Positions 8,386 to 17,461 are shown, counted from the stretch's first letter. The stretch is DNA of 64,000 nt from JAFAXD01 sp963760435 (GCA_963760435.1 CAVXDE010000026.1:1-64000); one strand, 5' to 3'. Program-made: numbers and translations. Notes: generated from the sequence alone by a model not told the origin.

Positions 8386-8871
8386 ATGAACGAGACCACT
8401 ACGAACGCCACAACACCCAAGACAGCAAAGCGTAGTATGGCTGACTCTTTTGACCTGTCTAAGTTCGAGATGCCGAAAATCGAAGTGCCGGCGGAGCTTC
8501 GCGAGATGACCGACAAGGGCATCGCACACGCAAAGGACGCCTGCACGAAAGCGAAGGTAGCCAGCGACGAAGCGGCCGATCTGCTCAAAACCGCCTATAC
8601 GACCGTTGCCAAAGGCGCGACAGACTACAATCTCAAGTTTATCGATATTGTCCGTACCAACACGCGCGCCGCGTTTGACTACGTCAATGAGCTGTTGGGT
8701 GTGAAGTCCCCGTCGGAGCTTATCGAACTGTCGACCGCGCATATGCGCAAGCAATTCGATACCGTATCCGCGCAGGCCAAGGAGCTATCTGCGCTGGCTC
8801 AGAAGGCAGCCACTGATGCTGCCGAGCCGATAAAGGCGGGTGTCTCCAAGGTATTCAATAACGCCCCGTGA
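8386..8871 (+). CDS. Phasin family protein
   Basis: Phasins coat polyhydroxyalkanoate granules and control their number and size; some act as general stress or chaperone-like proteins. The 161-residue protein is almost all helical: a Thr/Lys-rich N-terminus, DLSKFEMPKIEVPAELREM, then Ala/Lys helices (AKVASDEAADLLKTAY), TRAAFDYVNELLGVKSPSEL and IELSTAHMRKQFDTVSAQAK, the phasin_2 signature ('ELSTxHxRKQFE', 'AQAKEL'). AAGGA lies eight bases before the ATG at 8386, so I prefer it to the in-frame ATG at 8377. It follows the 55-aa gene by about 100 bases. PHA genes are not otherwise present here. Confidence 0.85.
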   Translation: MNETTTNATTPKTAKRSMADSFDLSKFEMPKIEVPAELREMTDKGIAHAKDACTKAKVASDEAADLLKTAYTTVAKGATDYNLKFIDIVRTNTRAAFDYVNELLGVKSPSELIELSTAHMRKQFDTVSAQAKELSALAQKAATDAAEPIKAGVSKVFNNAP

Positions 8872-9369
8872 CCGCAGGGTCCCGAACGATCGGACCAACG
8901 GACATCGCGTAGCTGATAATCGTATTCCAGCGACCGCGTTTCATTCAACAAATAAGGGACCCGACACGCAATAGCAAAGTTCGGATTTGGTTGCAAAAGC
9001 GCGCCGAGCCCTCCCTGCCCCCTCGGGGCACTTGCCGTCGAGCATTGGTTTTCATGGGGTTAGCCTCTGTCCAAATATATGGGCGTTCCCACCTCGAGTC
9101 GCCACGATCCGGGGTTGCTGACCGCGGATTTGCGCGGAGAACGAATTCCTCTGACGTAGCCGTTCCGAAGACATGTCAGTGCCTCAGGTCGGAATGGTCG
9201 ACATGCCGGAGCGGCTCTCGGAAATCCTCGTCGAAGTAAGCTGATAGGAAGGTGCAGCTCACGGGGCGGATGGCGCGGTCCAGGCGTTTACCAATTAACC
9301 GTCTCTTAACTTCAAAATTTAGGACGTGTCACGGCGCTGCTATTGCTCGCTTGTCGCAGGAGGATGTCG
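8872..9369. other. Gene-poor stretch
   Basis: No convincing gene. A 23-codon reading at about 9171-9242 (MSVPQVGMVDMPERLSEI) is too short to judge. Sequence just after the phasin (GGTCC...GGACC, about 8879-8897) can form a weak hairpin without a T-run. Confidence 0.3.
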
Positions 9370-9624
9370 ATGAGCTACATACCAGCCGCGCTCGCGATCG
9401 ACCCCGTCACATTTGTCTCGACGATCTATGCGACAGTCGCCGCTTTTCTGACGTTCCTGATTGCTCTGCTTACCTGGGTTGAGTGCGCAGATCGGGCCCA
9501 ACCCATCATTTCTGAGGCGAAGTCATCGCGGGCTTCTGCCACAGCATTGAAAAACTGCCGCATCCGAAATCACGAGCCGGATCGACAGCAGTGTCGCGGG
9601 TTGATCACCGTGCCAGACGTCTAG
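9370..9624 (+). CDS. Hypothetical single-span membrane protein, 84 aa
   Basis: A strong AGGAGG precedes the ATG at 9370, which fixes the start; ATG 9364 lies on the ribosome-binding site. The N-terminal half holds one transmembrane segment (VSTIYATVAAFLTFLIALLT, about residues 16-37). The C-terminal half is polar and Arg-rich. No family is recognised. Confidence 0.5.
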   Translation: MSYIPAALAIDPVTFVSTIYATVAAFLTFLIALLTWVECADRAQPIISEAKSSRASATALKNCRIRNHEPDRQQCRGLITVPDV

Positions 9625-9691
9625 CGCTCGATGCTGAGATGGGCGAAACTCCCGGCTTCGCTTATCGGCATCTTCGCATTGGAGGGCAGCC

Positions 9692-10234
9692 GTGTCTTAT
9701 GATCTCGATCGGTTTGTGTCGGACTGTCGAGCTAGTCTGTCGCGCGATCCCGGTCGGAGCGGGAGGGAGGAGGTTCGTATCAATCTCGAGCGCCTTCTCG
9801 CCAATCCGGACTTCGTCCGTGACTACTGTGGCGACGACGCGCCAAGAGGCTTGAAAGTGCTCTATGAGGATCCGATGCTCGGCTTTCAGATCCTGGCACA
9901 CATCAATGACGAGGCCCGGGTATCGCCCCCGCACGATCATGGTGCGTCGTGGGCGATCTACGGCCAAGCCACTCTGTACACCGACATGATCGAGTGGAGA
10001 CGCGTGGACGACGGCGCCGATGCGTCCCCCGCCAGACTCGAGCCGACGAAGAAGTATCGCCTGAAACCGGGCCATGCCGGAATCTATCAGGATGGGACGA
10101 TTCATTCGATCGAATATCCGGCTAAGGCCCGCTTCATCCGCGTCACCGGCACCAACCTCGACCGTATCCATCGCGTCAAGTTCGACCTTTCGACTGGGGA
10201 AGTGACACAGATGACGCCGCAGCAGGCCACATGA
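9692..10234 (+). CDS. Cysteine dioxygenase type I-like cupin
   Basis: The thiol dioxygenase family uses a mononuclear Fe(II) bound by three His to oxidise cysteine or 3-mercaptopropionate to the sulfinate. The 180-residue chain has the family size. His81 and His83 sit in the HDHG motif and His138 in DGTIHSIEYP, giving the 3-His site. The GTG start is supported by GGAGGG at ideal spacing. A multi-rhodanese protein starts 34 bases downstream on the same strand, so the pair is probably an operon for organic sulfur turnover. Substrate (cysteine, 3-mercaptopropionate or another thiol) cannot be read from the sequence. Confidence 0.75.
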   Translation: MSYDLDRFVSDCRASLSRDPGRSGREEVRINLERLLANPDFVRDYCGDDAPRGLKVLYEDPMLGFQILAHINDEARVSPPHDHGASWAIYGQATLYTDMIEWRRVDDGADASPARLEPTKKYRLKPGHAGIYQDGTIHSIEYPAKARFIRVTGTNLDRIHRVKFDLSTGEVTQMTPQQAT

Positions 10235-10268
10235 GACTGCGGGCAGAGCACCCCCCGGCGCGGCGGCC

Positions 10269-11847
10269 GTGGACGCGATGATGCGACCCGTGAGCCCAAG
10301 TCGTGTCCGGGAGATGCTGGGCGACGGGCAGGAGCTCGCAATCATCGACCTGCGCGAGGAACTGATCTTCTCACAGGGCCATATCCTGTCAGCGCGCTCG
10401 CTGCCCTTGAGCCGGCTCGAAATGCGGATCGGACATCTCGTGCCGCGCCGCACAACTCGGATCGTGCTGTGTGACGACGCCGATGGCCTCGCTACCCGCG
10501 CGGCGGAGACGCTCGAGGGCTCAGGCTACGAGAACCTTCTCGTCCTGAGCGGCGGCGTTCAGGCGTGGGCGAAAGCCGGCCTGGAGCTGTTCTCGGGCGT
10601 GAACGTCCCAAGCAAGGCCTTTGGCGAATTCATCGAATGCACGGATAAAACGCCGAGTATTGCCGCTAACGAGCTCGAGCGACTGATCCGCGACGGCACC
10701 AAGCTGGTGGTTCTCGATAGCCGCCCGTTCGATGAATACTCACGCATATCCATCCCTACAGCGATCAACGTTCCGGGCGCAGAGCTGGTGCTGCGCGTCC
10801 ACGACATCGCGCTGTCGTCCGAAACCATGGTAGTCGTCAACTGCGCCGGGCGTACCCGTAGCATCATTGGTGCGCAGTCGCTGATCAATGCGGGGGTGCC
10901 GAACAAAATCGTTGCGCTGCGCAACGGCACCATGGGCTGGAATCTTGCTGGCCTGGCTTGCGAGAGCGGCCAGGGTCGGCGCGCGCCGGCGGTTTCCCCA
11001 ACGGGCCTCGCCTGGGCAAGATCCGCGGCCGAGCGCGTGGCGCGCCGTTTCGGTGTGACGCGCATCGACCGCGCGATACTCGATCACTGGCGCGCGGACG
11101 GTGAACGCACGCTTTATGTCTTCGATGTGCGCGATCCGGCAGAATATGCCGCAGGGCACGTTGCAGGCGCCATCTCGGCCCCGGGCGGACAGCTCGTGCA
11201 GGCAACGGACCAGTATGTTGGCACCCTCGGCGCGCGGATCGTGTTGATCGACGACCTTGAAGTTCGCGCCGTGATGACGGCCTCTTGGCTGCGCCAGATG
11301 GGCTGGAAGGATGTGTTCGTGCTGGCCGAAACGGGCGCCGAGACGGGCTGGCCCGAGACGCCGCTGGTTGGCGCCAAGCCGCGCGCCGGAACTTCGTATC
11401 GGGGCGGAGGGACTGGCAGAGGCGCTGGCCCGCAATGATGCAACGGTCGTCGATCTCTCGCTCAGCCGCGATTACCGCAGAAGCCATATCCCGGGCGCCT
11501 GGTTTGCGATCCGCTCGCGCCTGGCGCGGGCACTCGACATGATCCCGCTGCATGGCACGCTAGTGCTCACCTCGCAGGACGGCGTTCTCGCCGGCGTGGC
11601 GGCGGCGGAAGCCCACGCTATGGTAGCGTCGCCCGTCCGCTGGTTAGAGGGAGGGAATGCGGGGTGGCAGGCCGGTGGCTACCAGCTTGTGTCGGGTGAG
11701 GACAAGATGGCCGACGATCCGGTGGACGTCTGGCTCAAGCCTTACGAGCGACCGGATGACCGAATGCAAGCAATGAACGAATACCTGGCCTGGGAGATCG
11801 ATCTTCTCCCTCGCGTGAGACGCGACGGGTCCAGCGGCTTTGTTTGA
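10269..11847 (+). CDS. Multi-domain rhodanese-like sulfurtransferase (one frameshift)
   Basis: Four tandem rhodanese-like domains are visible. Domain 1 has DLREELIFSQGHI and a CDDADG loop. Domain 2 has DSRPFDEY and the clear active-site loop NCAGRTRS. Domain 3 has DVRDPAEYAAGHVAGA but an Asp in place of the loop Cys. Domain 4 has DLSLSRDYRRSHIPGA and no loop Cys. Rhodaneses move sulfane sulfur between thiols. The reading frame breaks at about 11381-11390; total length is 3n+1, consistent with one inserted base. The first frame would stop at 11438. Start is GTG at 10269. It lies directly behind the cysteine-dioxygenase-like gene, consistent with handling the sulfur products of that enzyme (inference). 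Confidence 0.75.
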
Positions 11848-12351
11848 TCACGACCATCGGCTGAGGTTGTCCTCTCGGCCGATCTTGTGGCTCGCTGCGG
11901 TGCATCGCGCAGCTGAACGCATGCACGGCAATCAACCGCAAAAACGCACCGGCGAGCTTCCTATTGGGTCTCAAGCTCGTAATCTCAGGCAATGGACCCA
12001 GAAGACGAAGAACCCAGGCTGCGGGCAAGGATTGCCAACCTACGCTTGATATGCCCCCTCGTTCCCCATCCCCAGGTGGACCGCAATGCGGTGCGGAGAA
12101 CTGGATTTGCGGAGACGAATGGGGGTGACATTGGTCCACGCGACTGGTACACACTTTAAAATGGGCTGGCGCGAAGCCATTGATATCGCTCGGTTTTTAG
12201 CAACGTGCGGACAATCCCTTCCTCTCCGCCAAACCTATCCGGTAGTGCGCCCTGTTATGCTCCGTCTCTCCGGTCGGCTCGCGTGGGATCGGCATTGAAT
12301 GCAGCATCGTTTGATGCTAATTTCGTGCCATGCGATCGTGGAGGTCGGCAG
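11848..12351. other. Gene-poor stretch
   Basis: No supported gene; short frames on both strands are Arg/Pro-rich and lack recognisable domains. Confidence 0.3.
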
Positions 12352-12549
12352 TTGCGCACAACCATTGCCCTGGACGATGAACTCGTTGCCAAGGCCGAAG
12401 CGTTCACTGGCTTGAAGGAAAAGTCGAGCCTGGTCCGTGAGGCGCTCAAGGCCCTCATCGAGCGCGAGAGCGCGCGGCGCTTGGCGCGTCTGGGCGGTAG
12501 CCAGCCTGGTCTAAAGGTGCCGCCACGGCGACGGTCCAGTGTCGCGTGA
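12352..12549 (+). CDS. vapB: VapB-type antitoxin
   Basis: Small ribbon-helix-helix-type protein of 65 residues starting at TTG 12352, seven bases after GGAGG. LRTTIALDDELVAKAEAFTG and then LVREALKALIERE are the VapB pattern: N-terminal DNA-binding strand and two helices. The basic/Pro C-terminal tail would bind and block the VapC toxin. The stop overlaps the vapC GTG start by four bases (GTGA), so the pair is translationally coupled. The complex normally represses its own promoter. The frame is open further upstream, but those residues do not match the family. Confidence 0.85.
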   Translation: MRTTIALDDELVAKAEAFTGLKEKSSLVREALKALIERESARRLARLGGSQPGLKVPPRRRSSVA

Positions 12550-12929
12550 TCCTGGCCGATACGTCCGTCTGGGTCGACCATCTGCGGGCGGGCGACAAGG
12601 CGCTCGTCGCACTGCTCGACGTGGGGATGGTTCTGGCGCACCCCTTCGTCATTGGCGAACTTGCTTTGGGTAATTTGCGTCAGCGCGAAATCGTGTTGAA
12701 GGCTCTAGCGGACCTGCCCCGCGCCAGTGTCGCGACTGACGCGGAGGTTCTTCATTTCATCGAACGTCATGCGTTATCCGGGCGCGGGATCGGATATATC
12801 GACGCTCATCTACTCGCCGCGGTGACCTTGACGGCAGGGGCGGAACTGTGGACGAAGGACAAGAGGCTGCACGGTGTCGCGGTTCAATTGGGATTGGCAA
12901 GCACGCTCCCTAAGTCCCGCGGATCATAG
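12546..12929 (+). CDS. vapC: VapC-type PIN-domain ribonuclease toxin
   Basis: The 127-residue PIN domain has the acidic metal-binding residues in place: Asp5 (MILADTSVWVDHLR), Glu38 (VIGELALG), Asp86 (GYIDAHLL) and Asp105 (WTKDKRL). VapC toxins cut RNA (often initiator tRNA or rRNA) unless bound by VapB. The GTG start overlaps the vapB stop. It appears intact. It sits in the accessory region next to a methyltransferase and a recombinase relic. Confidence 0.88.
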   Translation: MILADTSVWVDHLRAGDKALVALLDVGMVLAHPFVIGELALGNLRQREIVLKALADLPRASVATDAEVLHFIERHALSGRGIGYIDAHLLAAVTLTAGAELWTKDKRLHGVAVQLGLASTLPKSRGS

Positions 12930-13064
12930 GGCTATAGCGTAGACATAGTGCTCATCTTCATCGAGCGTGGCCCGCCAGACGGCATTGATTTCTGACGGCA
13001 GAGACTCCCGAATGGTGAAGCTGCGACACGAAGCAGGCCTTCCGATGGACCTTGCTGGAATCGA

Positions 13065-13868
13065 ATGACCGCTATTGTTCCAGCCACGCTCCAGGCAATC
13101 AGAGAGCGCATTTGGTTTTACGAGTTCGAGCTTCCCGATGGCAGCCGAACACGCTGCGACCTACCCGAAGAGATGCGGCCGATACACTCCACCCGCCAAC
13201 GGCAATTGTTGCGCGTTATCGAAGAACGCATACGTAATCCGGCCAGCAAGTCGGCACTAGATTTTGCTTCGCACGAAGGTTTCTTCTCGTTCGAGATGGC
13301 GAAGCATTTTGGTTTCGTGCGAGGTCTTGAATTCAGGTCGGAAAGCTTGGCGGCTGCTCGGCTGATGGCCGGTGCTCTGGGCATAACTAATGTAGAGTTT
13401 CAAGCGGCCGACCTACAGCACATGTCGTTCGATGAACGACTGTGCGCAGATTTTGTCCTGGTCTTTGGCCTAATCTATCACCTGGAAAATCCGATCCATG
13501 CCCTGCGTTTAGCTTCGCAACTCTGCCGCGGGCATATTTTGATAGAAACGCAAGTGCTTCCCTATGACATTACCGGACGTGTCGAGTCTGCACGTTATGA
13601 CCATCATCGCCCGGTGAATGGGGTGTTTGCGCTTGTCCCGGATTCGCCCGCCAGTCGCGAGGGCGGCTCCACCCATTTCGCCTTGGTTCCATCGCTGAAT
13701 ACACTATTGCATCTGCTCAGGTCGTTCGACTTCAAGCACGTCGAAGTCCTTGCTCCTCAGAAGGACGATTATGAGCAATATCAACGAGGCTCGCGTGTCA
13801 TCGTTTACGGTCGCAGGGTGCCACCAACGAGCCACCTAGATGGTCCGCTAGAACTCCGGCACGATTGA
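13065..13868 (+). CDS. SAM-dependent methyltransferase-like protein
   Basis: 267 residues with a class I Rossmann methyltransferase core. The SAM loop is divergent (ALDFASHEGFFSFEMAKHFG, with the 'E/D-x-G-x-G' motif degenerate), followed by an acidic strand end (GLEFRSE), the D-L segment (FQAADLQHM) and FVLVFGLIYHLENPIHALR, a motif like that of DUF1698/CmoB-type enzymes. The C-terminal VSR-type strand is also present. Target unknown. GC looks lower than in core genes and neighbours are a TA pair and a recombinase relic, which suggests acquisition. Confidence 0.65.
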   Translation: MTAIVPATLQAIRERIWFYEFELPDGSRTRCDLPEEMRPIHSTRQRQLLRVIEERIRNPASKSALDFASHEGFFSFEMAKHFGFVRGLEFRSESLAAARLMAGALGITNVEFQAADLQHMSFDERLCADFVLVFGLIYHLENPIHALRLASQLCRGHILIETQVLPYDITGRVESARYDHHRPVNGVFALVPDSPASREGGSTHFALVPSLNTLLHLLRSFDFKHVEVLAPQKDDYEQYQRGSRVIVYGRRVPPTSHLDGPLELRHD

Positions 13869-13949
13869 TGCCCCGCTTGGAGGTCATGCTGTTCCGTAAA
13901 AAGAGCGAGCGCCTTGGCATCATTGAAGCAGGTGACGAACGCGAGGCGA

Positions 13950-14117
13950 CCACGAAGGCGGCCGGGACGCTCAACGTTCCGCCGGAGCGGCATTGGCAAG
14001 CTAAACCCGCATCAGTGGCCCGAGGCCCTTGAGCGCCTAAAGGCCCGGGAAACACAAGCTGATATCGCTCGGACTCACCTATTGGAAGTGGAAAGCGTGG
14101 TCGGAGCGAATAATTGA
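13950..14117 (+). pseudogene. Relic of a serine resolvase/invertase C-terminus
   Basis: The frame reads KLNPHQWPEALERLKARE then TQADIARTH. Resolvase/invertase-type recombinases end in a helix-turn-helix with 'KLTPHQRxEAxxRxxxGETxxDIARxxxV'. The catalytic domain is not recognisable upstream and the second helix degenerates into unrelated sequence. It is a likely scar of a former mobile element. Confidence 0.5.
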
Positions 14118-14433
14118 AGCCTGGGGCGCCGACCGAACTGGCCAGCTTGTCAGCTCGTGCAGCGCGGCCGAACTCAATGCACGTCACCTGCCGACCCCGA
14201 TCGGGCGGCCATTGTTGGCGAAGACCGTAATCCGCGCCCAGGCTTGCGTGGAGCCGGGCCGGAACAACCCCGACCATACCAGCGTTTCTAGCGTGAAGAA
14301 GGCCGGTCCTTAGGAGCACGGACCTAATCGACATCGAAGCGGTCGACGCCGTCTTGAGTTCGGAATTCAAGAAGATCTTCAGACGGGTCCGGACTCTGTC
14401 ACGTCGAAGAAATTCGCGCGATCCCATCCCAAG

Positions 14434-14643
14434 TTGCTGAACTGGATTGACGGCGTTGGCGGAATCCTCGGTTATTACTGGTCGAAGCGCTGCTTCCGCT
14501 GGGGATTAAGCCAGATCGCCCCTGCGCTCGCCGCAGTGAAAAGCTGGATGACGATAGCCGTTTCCGCAGTAGCGGCGAACCCAGGCACGATCGCTACCGT
14601 CGTCGCGATCGGCTGCGTAATGATTCTTCTGATCGCCCGCTGA
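14434..14643 (+). CDS. Hypothetical membrane-anchored protein, 69 aa (possible C-terminal fragment)
   Basis: From the ATG the protein reads MLNWIDGVGGILGYYWSKRC and ends in a membrane helix (AIGCVMILLIAR). The same frame is open upstream with plausible protein sequence (EDLQTGPDSVTSKKFARSHP), and an adjacent frame carries LIDIEAVDAVL just before that. This may be the end of a larger frameshifted gene. A C-terminal membrane helix behind a soluble part would fit a holin-like or phage lysis-type protein, but no motif proves it. Confidence 0.35.
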   Translation: MLNWIDGVGGILGYYWSKRCFRWGLSQIAPALAAVKSWMTIAVSAVAANPGTIATVVAIGCVMILLIAR

Positions 14644-15354
14644 CTTTGATCCACGGCGGTGGACCACTTGTAGCCTATGTCGACCAGGCCGTCTGCCGCT
14701 AAAAGTCAAGATACCACAATGCTTCTTGGAAGTCGGCGAATGAGAGCGAATGACTTCTTGGCGACTTCCTCTCCGCCAGACCAACTGATTTCTTCGCCAG
14801 CCGTCACTTCATGCGATCCAACAGGTCGCACCGCGAGCTGCAGGGCACGTACGGTGGTGGCCGTTGGCGACGTTGATCTGGCAGCGGCACGGCGCGTCGT
14901 GGCAGCAGGCTGCACGACCCGCTGCCCGGCTGGCACTGGTAGCGGCGAGCCTTGGCATCCAAAGTCTGCTGCGCCGAGGCGGCGCCAGCAATCAGCACCA
15001 GCAACATGGCAAGCGCGACCCTCACGCGCGTTCTCTCACTCGGCCTGATCTGCGGCCGAGGTTAGGGCTATGGCCGCTTGTGTGGCAATACCCGATCATC
15101 CCGCGGGGTACGCGAACTCGACCTTGTAGGCATACGCGATACTGGTCCTCAGCGCGTCAGTTCGACTTTCGCCGTGGCATAAAGGTTGGTGCATTCCTCG
15201 GCGCGAACATGCTCGGTCACCATTGGCAGTCGCATCGACAATGCTCCAGGACACGGGAAACTTAAACAAGCGTCGGCTCTGCAGGTTCGTATATAGGGAA
15301 CTGCTGCAGGCCCTTCCCGAATGGCTCACAGGTTCAAATCAAGGTTGTTCCATA
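14644..15354. other. Gene-poor stretch with a possible secreted peptide
   Basis: No well-supported gene apart from the weak signal-peptide ORF at 14804-15025 (minus). The rest of both strands shows short frames only. Confidence 0.3.
14804..15025 (-). CDS. Possible secreted protein with signal peptide, 73 aa
   Basis: The GTG-initiated frame starts MRVALAMLLVLIAGAASAQQ, a good Sec signal peptide with an Ala-x-Ala cleavage site. The remainder (about 53 residues, Arg/Pro-rich) looks out of frame; an alternative frame there is Cys-rich (CCHDAPCRCQINVANGHH). An indel after the signal peptide is likely. Function unknown. Confidence 0.35.
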   Translation of the reverse strand: MRVALAMLLVLIAGAASAQQTLDAKARRYQCQPGSGSCSLLPRRAVPLPDQRRQRPPPYVPCSSRCDLLDRMK

Positions 15355-15831
15355 ATGAGTTCTGTGGAATTCCCCATTCTTGTCTCGTACTCACAAGTTA
15401 CGGTTTTCGATCACTCACTGGAACGTCCGTTCAATCAATGGACTGATAAGCACGTTGCTCAGGGGTTTTCGTGGAGACCCGGGAGTGCGGCATTCCGTAC
15501 TATTTCGGAAAGTGGTCAGCACCTTGTGACCGTAACAGTTGATGTTATCGAAGATCAGCAACCGCCTGACGCGATCAGGGTAATAGACGTACCGTTCGAG
15601 GTGCCTAGTGATGGTGCTGTTGAGATTGGAAGTATCTCAGATAGCTCATTGCTTGAAATACCACCGGGCACGTACAGACTGAGATTTGAGTGCTACGAGC
15701 CTGTAAGTGGTCAGGCGGCTAGAATTCGCTTCTTATTTTCCAGGAACACGCATCCAACATTTGGCATTGTTCGCGCTGATCCTGAGCTGAATTCTGAAGG
15801 GCAGTTGCTTCTCACTACATCGGCAGCCTGA
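15355..15831 (+). CDS. ComJ (competence protein J)-like protein
   Basis: The 158-residue product carries ILVSYSQVTVFDHSLERPFN then QWTDKHVAQGFSWRPGSAAF, the signature of the ComJ family ('SYSQF-VxD ... PFNxWTDxHVxQGFxWRxGSVxF'). In Bacillus subtilis ComJ (Nin) binds and inhibits the DNA-entry nuclease NucA. Close relatives elsewhere are probably immunity-type proteins against NucA/B-like nucleases (inference). The gene is clearly AT-richer (roughly half G+C by eye) than flanking sequence, suggesting recent transfer. No nuclease gene is visible within several kb, so it is an orphan here. The ATG at 15355 is chosen because the domain starts right after it; upstream frame is open but unrelated. 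Confidence 0.75.
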   Translation: MSSVEFPILVSYSQVTVFDHSLERPFNQWTDKHVAQGFSWRPGSAAFRTISESGQHLVTVTVDVIEDQQPPDAIRVIDVPFEVPSDGAVEIGSISDSSLLEIPPGTYRLRFECYEPVSGQAARIRFLFSRNTHPTFGIVRADPELNSEGQLLLTTSAA

Positions 15832-16714
15832 ATGCCGCACTTGTGCGGCTTTGCCCGGCGCTGTCACGCTCCCGGAGGTGTGCGGCGTGGAGGGCGAACC
15901 GCTGGGGCTCGTCGAGGATGCCGGCGCGCGTGAGGGCGCGAAGAGCAGATCGGCGATCTCGTCCCGGACGGCCTCGGCATCGGCGAGCCGGGAGATGGCG
16001 GCGGCCAGGACGACGATCACCCGCACTTTCCCACGGGGCACTCAAATTTTCGAAGGTGCCGCTGCGCCTCAGGGTGGTCTCGTGGGCGGCGGAAAGAGCC
16101 GGCTCCGGATATCTGCACAGGGCGATAAGTGGAGTTTCGGACTGCCGTGGCATCCGGGCCTCGTAGCGTGTGGTTGCGATGACGGATTGAGCAAAATGGC
16201 ATAATGAAATATATAGTCGTTTTGTTACAGTGCAGGAATATTCCGTAGGCCGAATGGAGCGCAGAGACCGGGCACGCCCAGTCGCGGAGCGCAATCCGGT
16301 GTGAAGAACCTTCAAGTGTCGCTGTCGATGTTGTGGCAGCGCCGCCCGGATTGCGGGGCACCGCGCGCGAGCGTGCGGTTCCCTTGCATCCGGGCGACGA
16401 GATCAATGGAAAAAACGTCATCTATGCGAGGCAACGTCACGTATGGGTGAATGCCATGTCTGGCGCGCCTGGCGAATTCTGCGCGGTGGTCACCTATGAG
16501 AAAAACGTCACCTATGCGCTCGCCGGCGCGCAGGATTCCAATGTGACTCTCGCATCGCAGGCTTGTGGAACGGCCCGCCCCGCATTGCGGGGCACCGGCG
16601 CGAGCGCGCCGCGCCCCTGCATCCGGGCTACGAGCCGTCATCTATGCGAGAGCACGTCATCTATGACGGCACCTGCACCGACCGCTACGACAGATCGTCG
16701 TCATCGCGCACGCG
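15832..16714. other. Intergenic stretch with repeats
   Basis: No supported gene. Open frames here are Arg/Ala-rich shadows. The part from 16352 on holds the repeat cluster listed separately. Confidence 0.35.
16352..16665. repeat. Short-repeat cluster: paired GTCAYSTATG motifs and a GGGGCACCG unit
   Basis: The decamer GTCA(C/T)(C/G)TATG occurs at 16417, 16436, 16489, 16507, 16637 and 16656: three pairs with start-to-start spacing of 19, 18 and 19 bases. A longer unit (GCGGGGCACCG ... GCATCCGGGC.ACGAG) occurs at about 16356-16400 and 16590-16634, ahead of pairs 1 and 3. The last decamer extends to CGTCATCTATGACG (arms CGTCAT/ATGACG). It resembles dispersed intergenic repeats of rhizobial genomes. 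Confidence 0.65.
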
Positions 16715-17131
16715 TCATGCCTGCAGGGATCGCGATCGTATCGGGTAATTGAGCATCCACTGCACGCCGAACCGGTCGGTGAGCTTGCCGTAGTAATCGC
16801 CCCACGGCTGCATCCCGAGCGGCGTCGTAACCGTGCCGCCGTCGGCGAGCTGCGCAAACAGCCGGTCCGTGCTCTCGCGGCTATCCATCATGAGCAGGTG
16901 GGCCGAGCCCCGCATGGGCTCGGCATCATGATTATCGGACGCATAGAACAGAACGCCCGTTCCTTCGAAGCGCGAATGCATGATCTTGCCCTGCATCTCC
17001 GGCGTCGGCGCTGGCATGCCCTCGGCCCCGTAACGCATCATCTGCGTGACCTTGCCCAAGCCGCATCGCGTGTAGAAGGCAAGCGCTTGCTCGCAGGTTG
17101 TCGTGAAGAACAGATAGTTGGCGAGTTGCAT
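16715..17131 (-). CDS. VOC-family (PhnB/glyoxalase-like) protein
   Basis: 138-residue protein with the PhnB-like order: MQLANYLFFTTTCEQALAFY, then MQGKIMHSRF, VLFYASDN, HLLMMDSRESTDRLFAQLAD, and the closing PLGMQPWGDYYGKLTDRFGV then QWMLNY. This C-terminal 'WG..YG-x-L-x-D-x-F-G-V-x-W-x-x-N' is diagnostic. VOC proteins bind metals or small ligands in paired beta-alpha-beta-beta-beta units; PhnB-like members have no agreed reaction. I start at Met 17131; MRVLT at 17146 is an alternative. No operon partner is visible. Confidence 0.85.
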   Translation of the reverse strand: MQLANYLFFTTTCEQALAFYTRCGLGKVTQMMRYGAEGMPAPTPEMQGKIMHSRFEGTGVLFYASDNHDAEPMRGSAHLLMMDSRESTDRLFAQLADGGTVTTPLGMQPWGDYYGKLTDRFGVQWMLNYPIRSRSLQA

Positions 17132-17146
17132 GGTCAAGACCCGCAT

Positions 17147-17461
17147 TGAACAAGCGGCGAATGCCCCGCATCCGAAGTCGGCGATACAAGACGGTACGCT
17201 CTGACGCGAACGTCGGAACCATAAGGGCACCAGCAACTATATGATTCTAGTGCCGCTTTGTCGATTTGACGTTCCCGAAGCGGGCGGCGGCTGGTGCAGG
17301 AAGGTCACCCGGCGCGGAAAACGGGGCTCACGATCGCGTCATCGGCTTTTGAGTAAAGTTGCGCCACGAGATGTCGTTCGCTACCCAGCGAAGTGCTATA
17401 GAATCCGGGGCATTTCCCCTCCATAGCCGCTGATCTCTCCCTGGCTCGCACGGTCCCCACA
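17147..17461. other. Intergenic
   Basis: Divergent promoter region between the VOC protein and the DUF2147 protein. No further gene is seen. Confidence 0.3.

Noticed and set aside
15325..15345. GGTTCAAATC resembling a tRNA T-loop
   Set aside because: Flanking bases do not pair and no anticodon or acceptor stem can be drawn.
16417..16665. Repeats considered as a CRISPR array
   Set aside because: Repeats are 10 bases, spacing is 18-19 bases in pairs with irregular gaps, and no cas gene is present.
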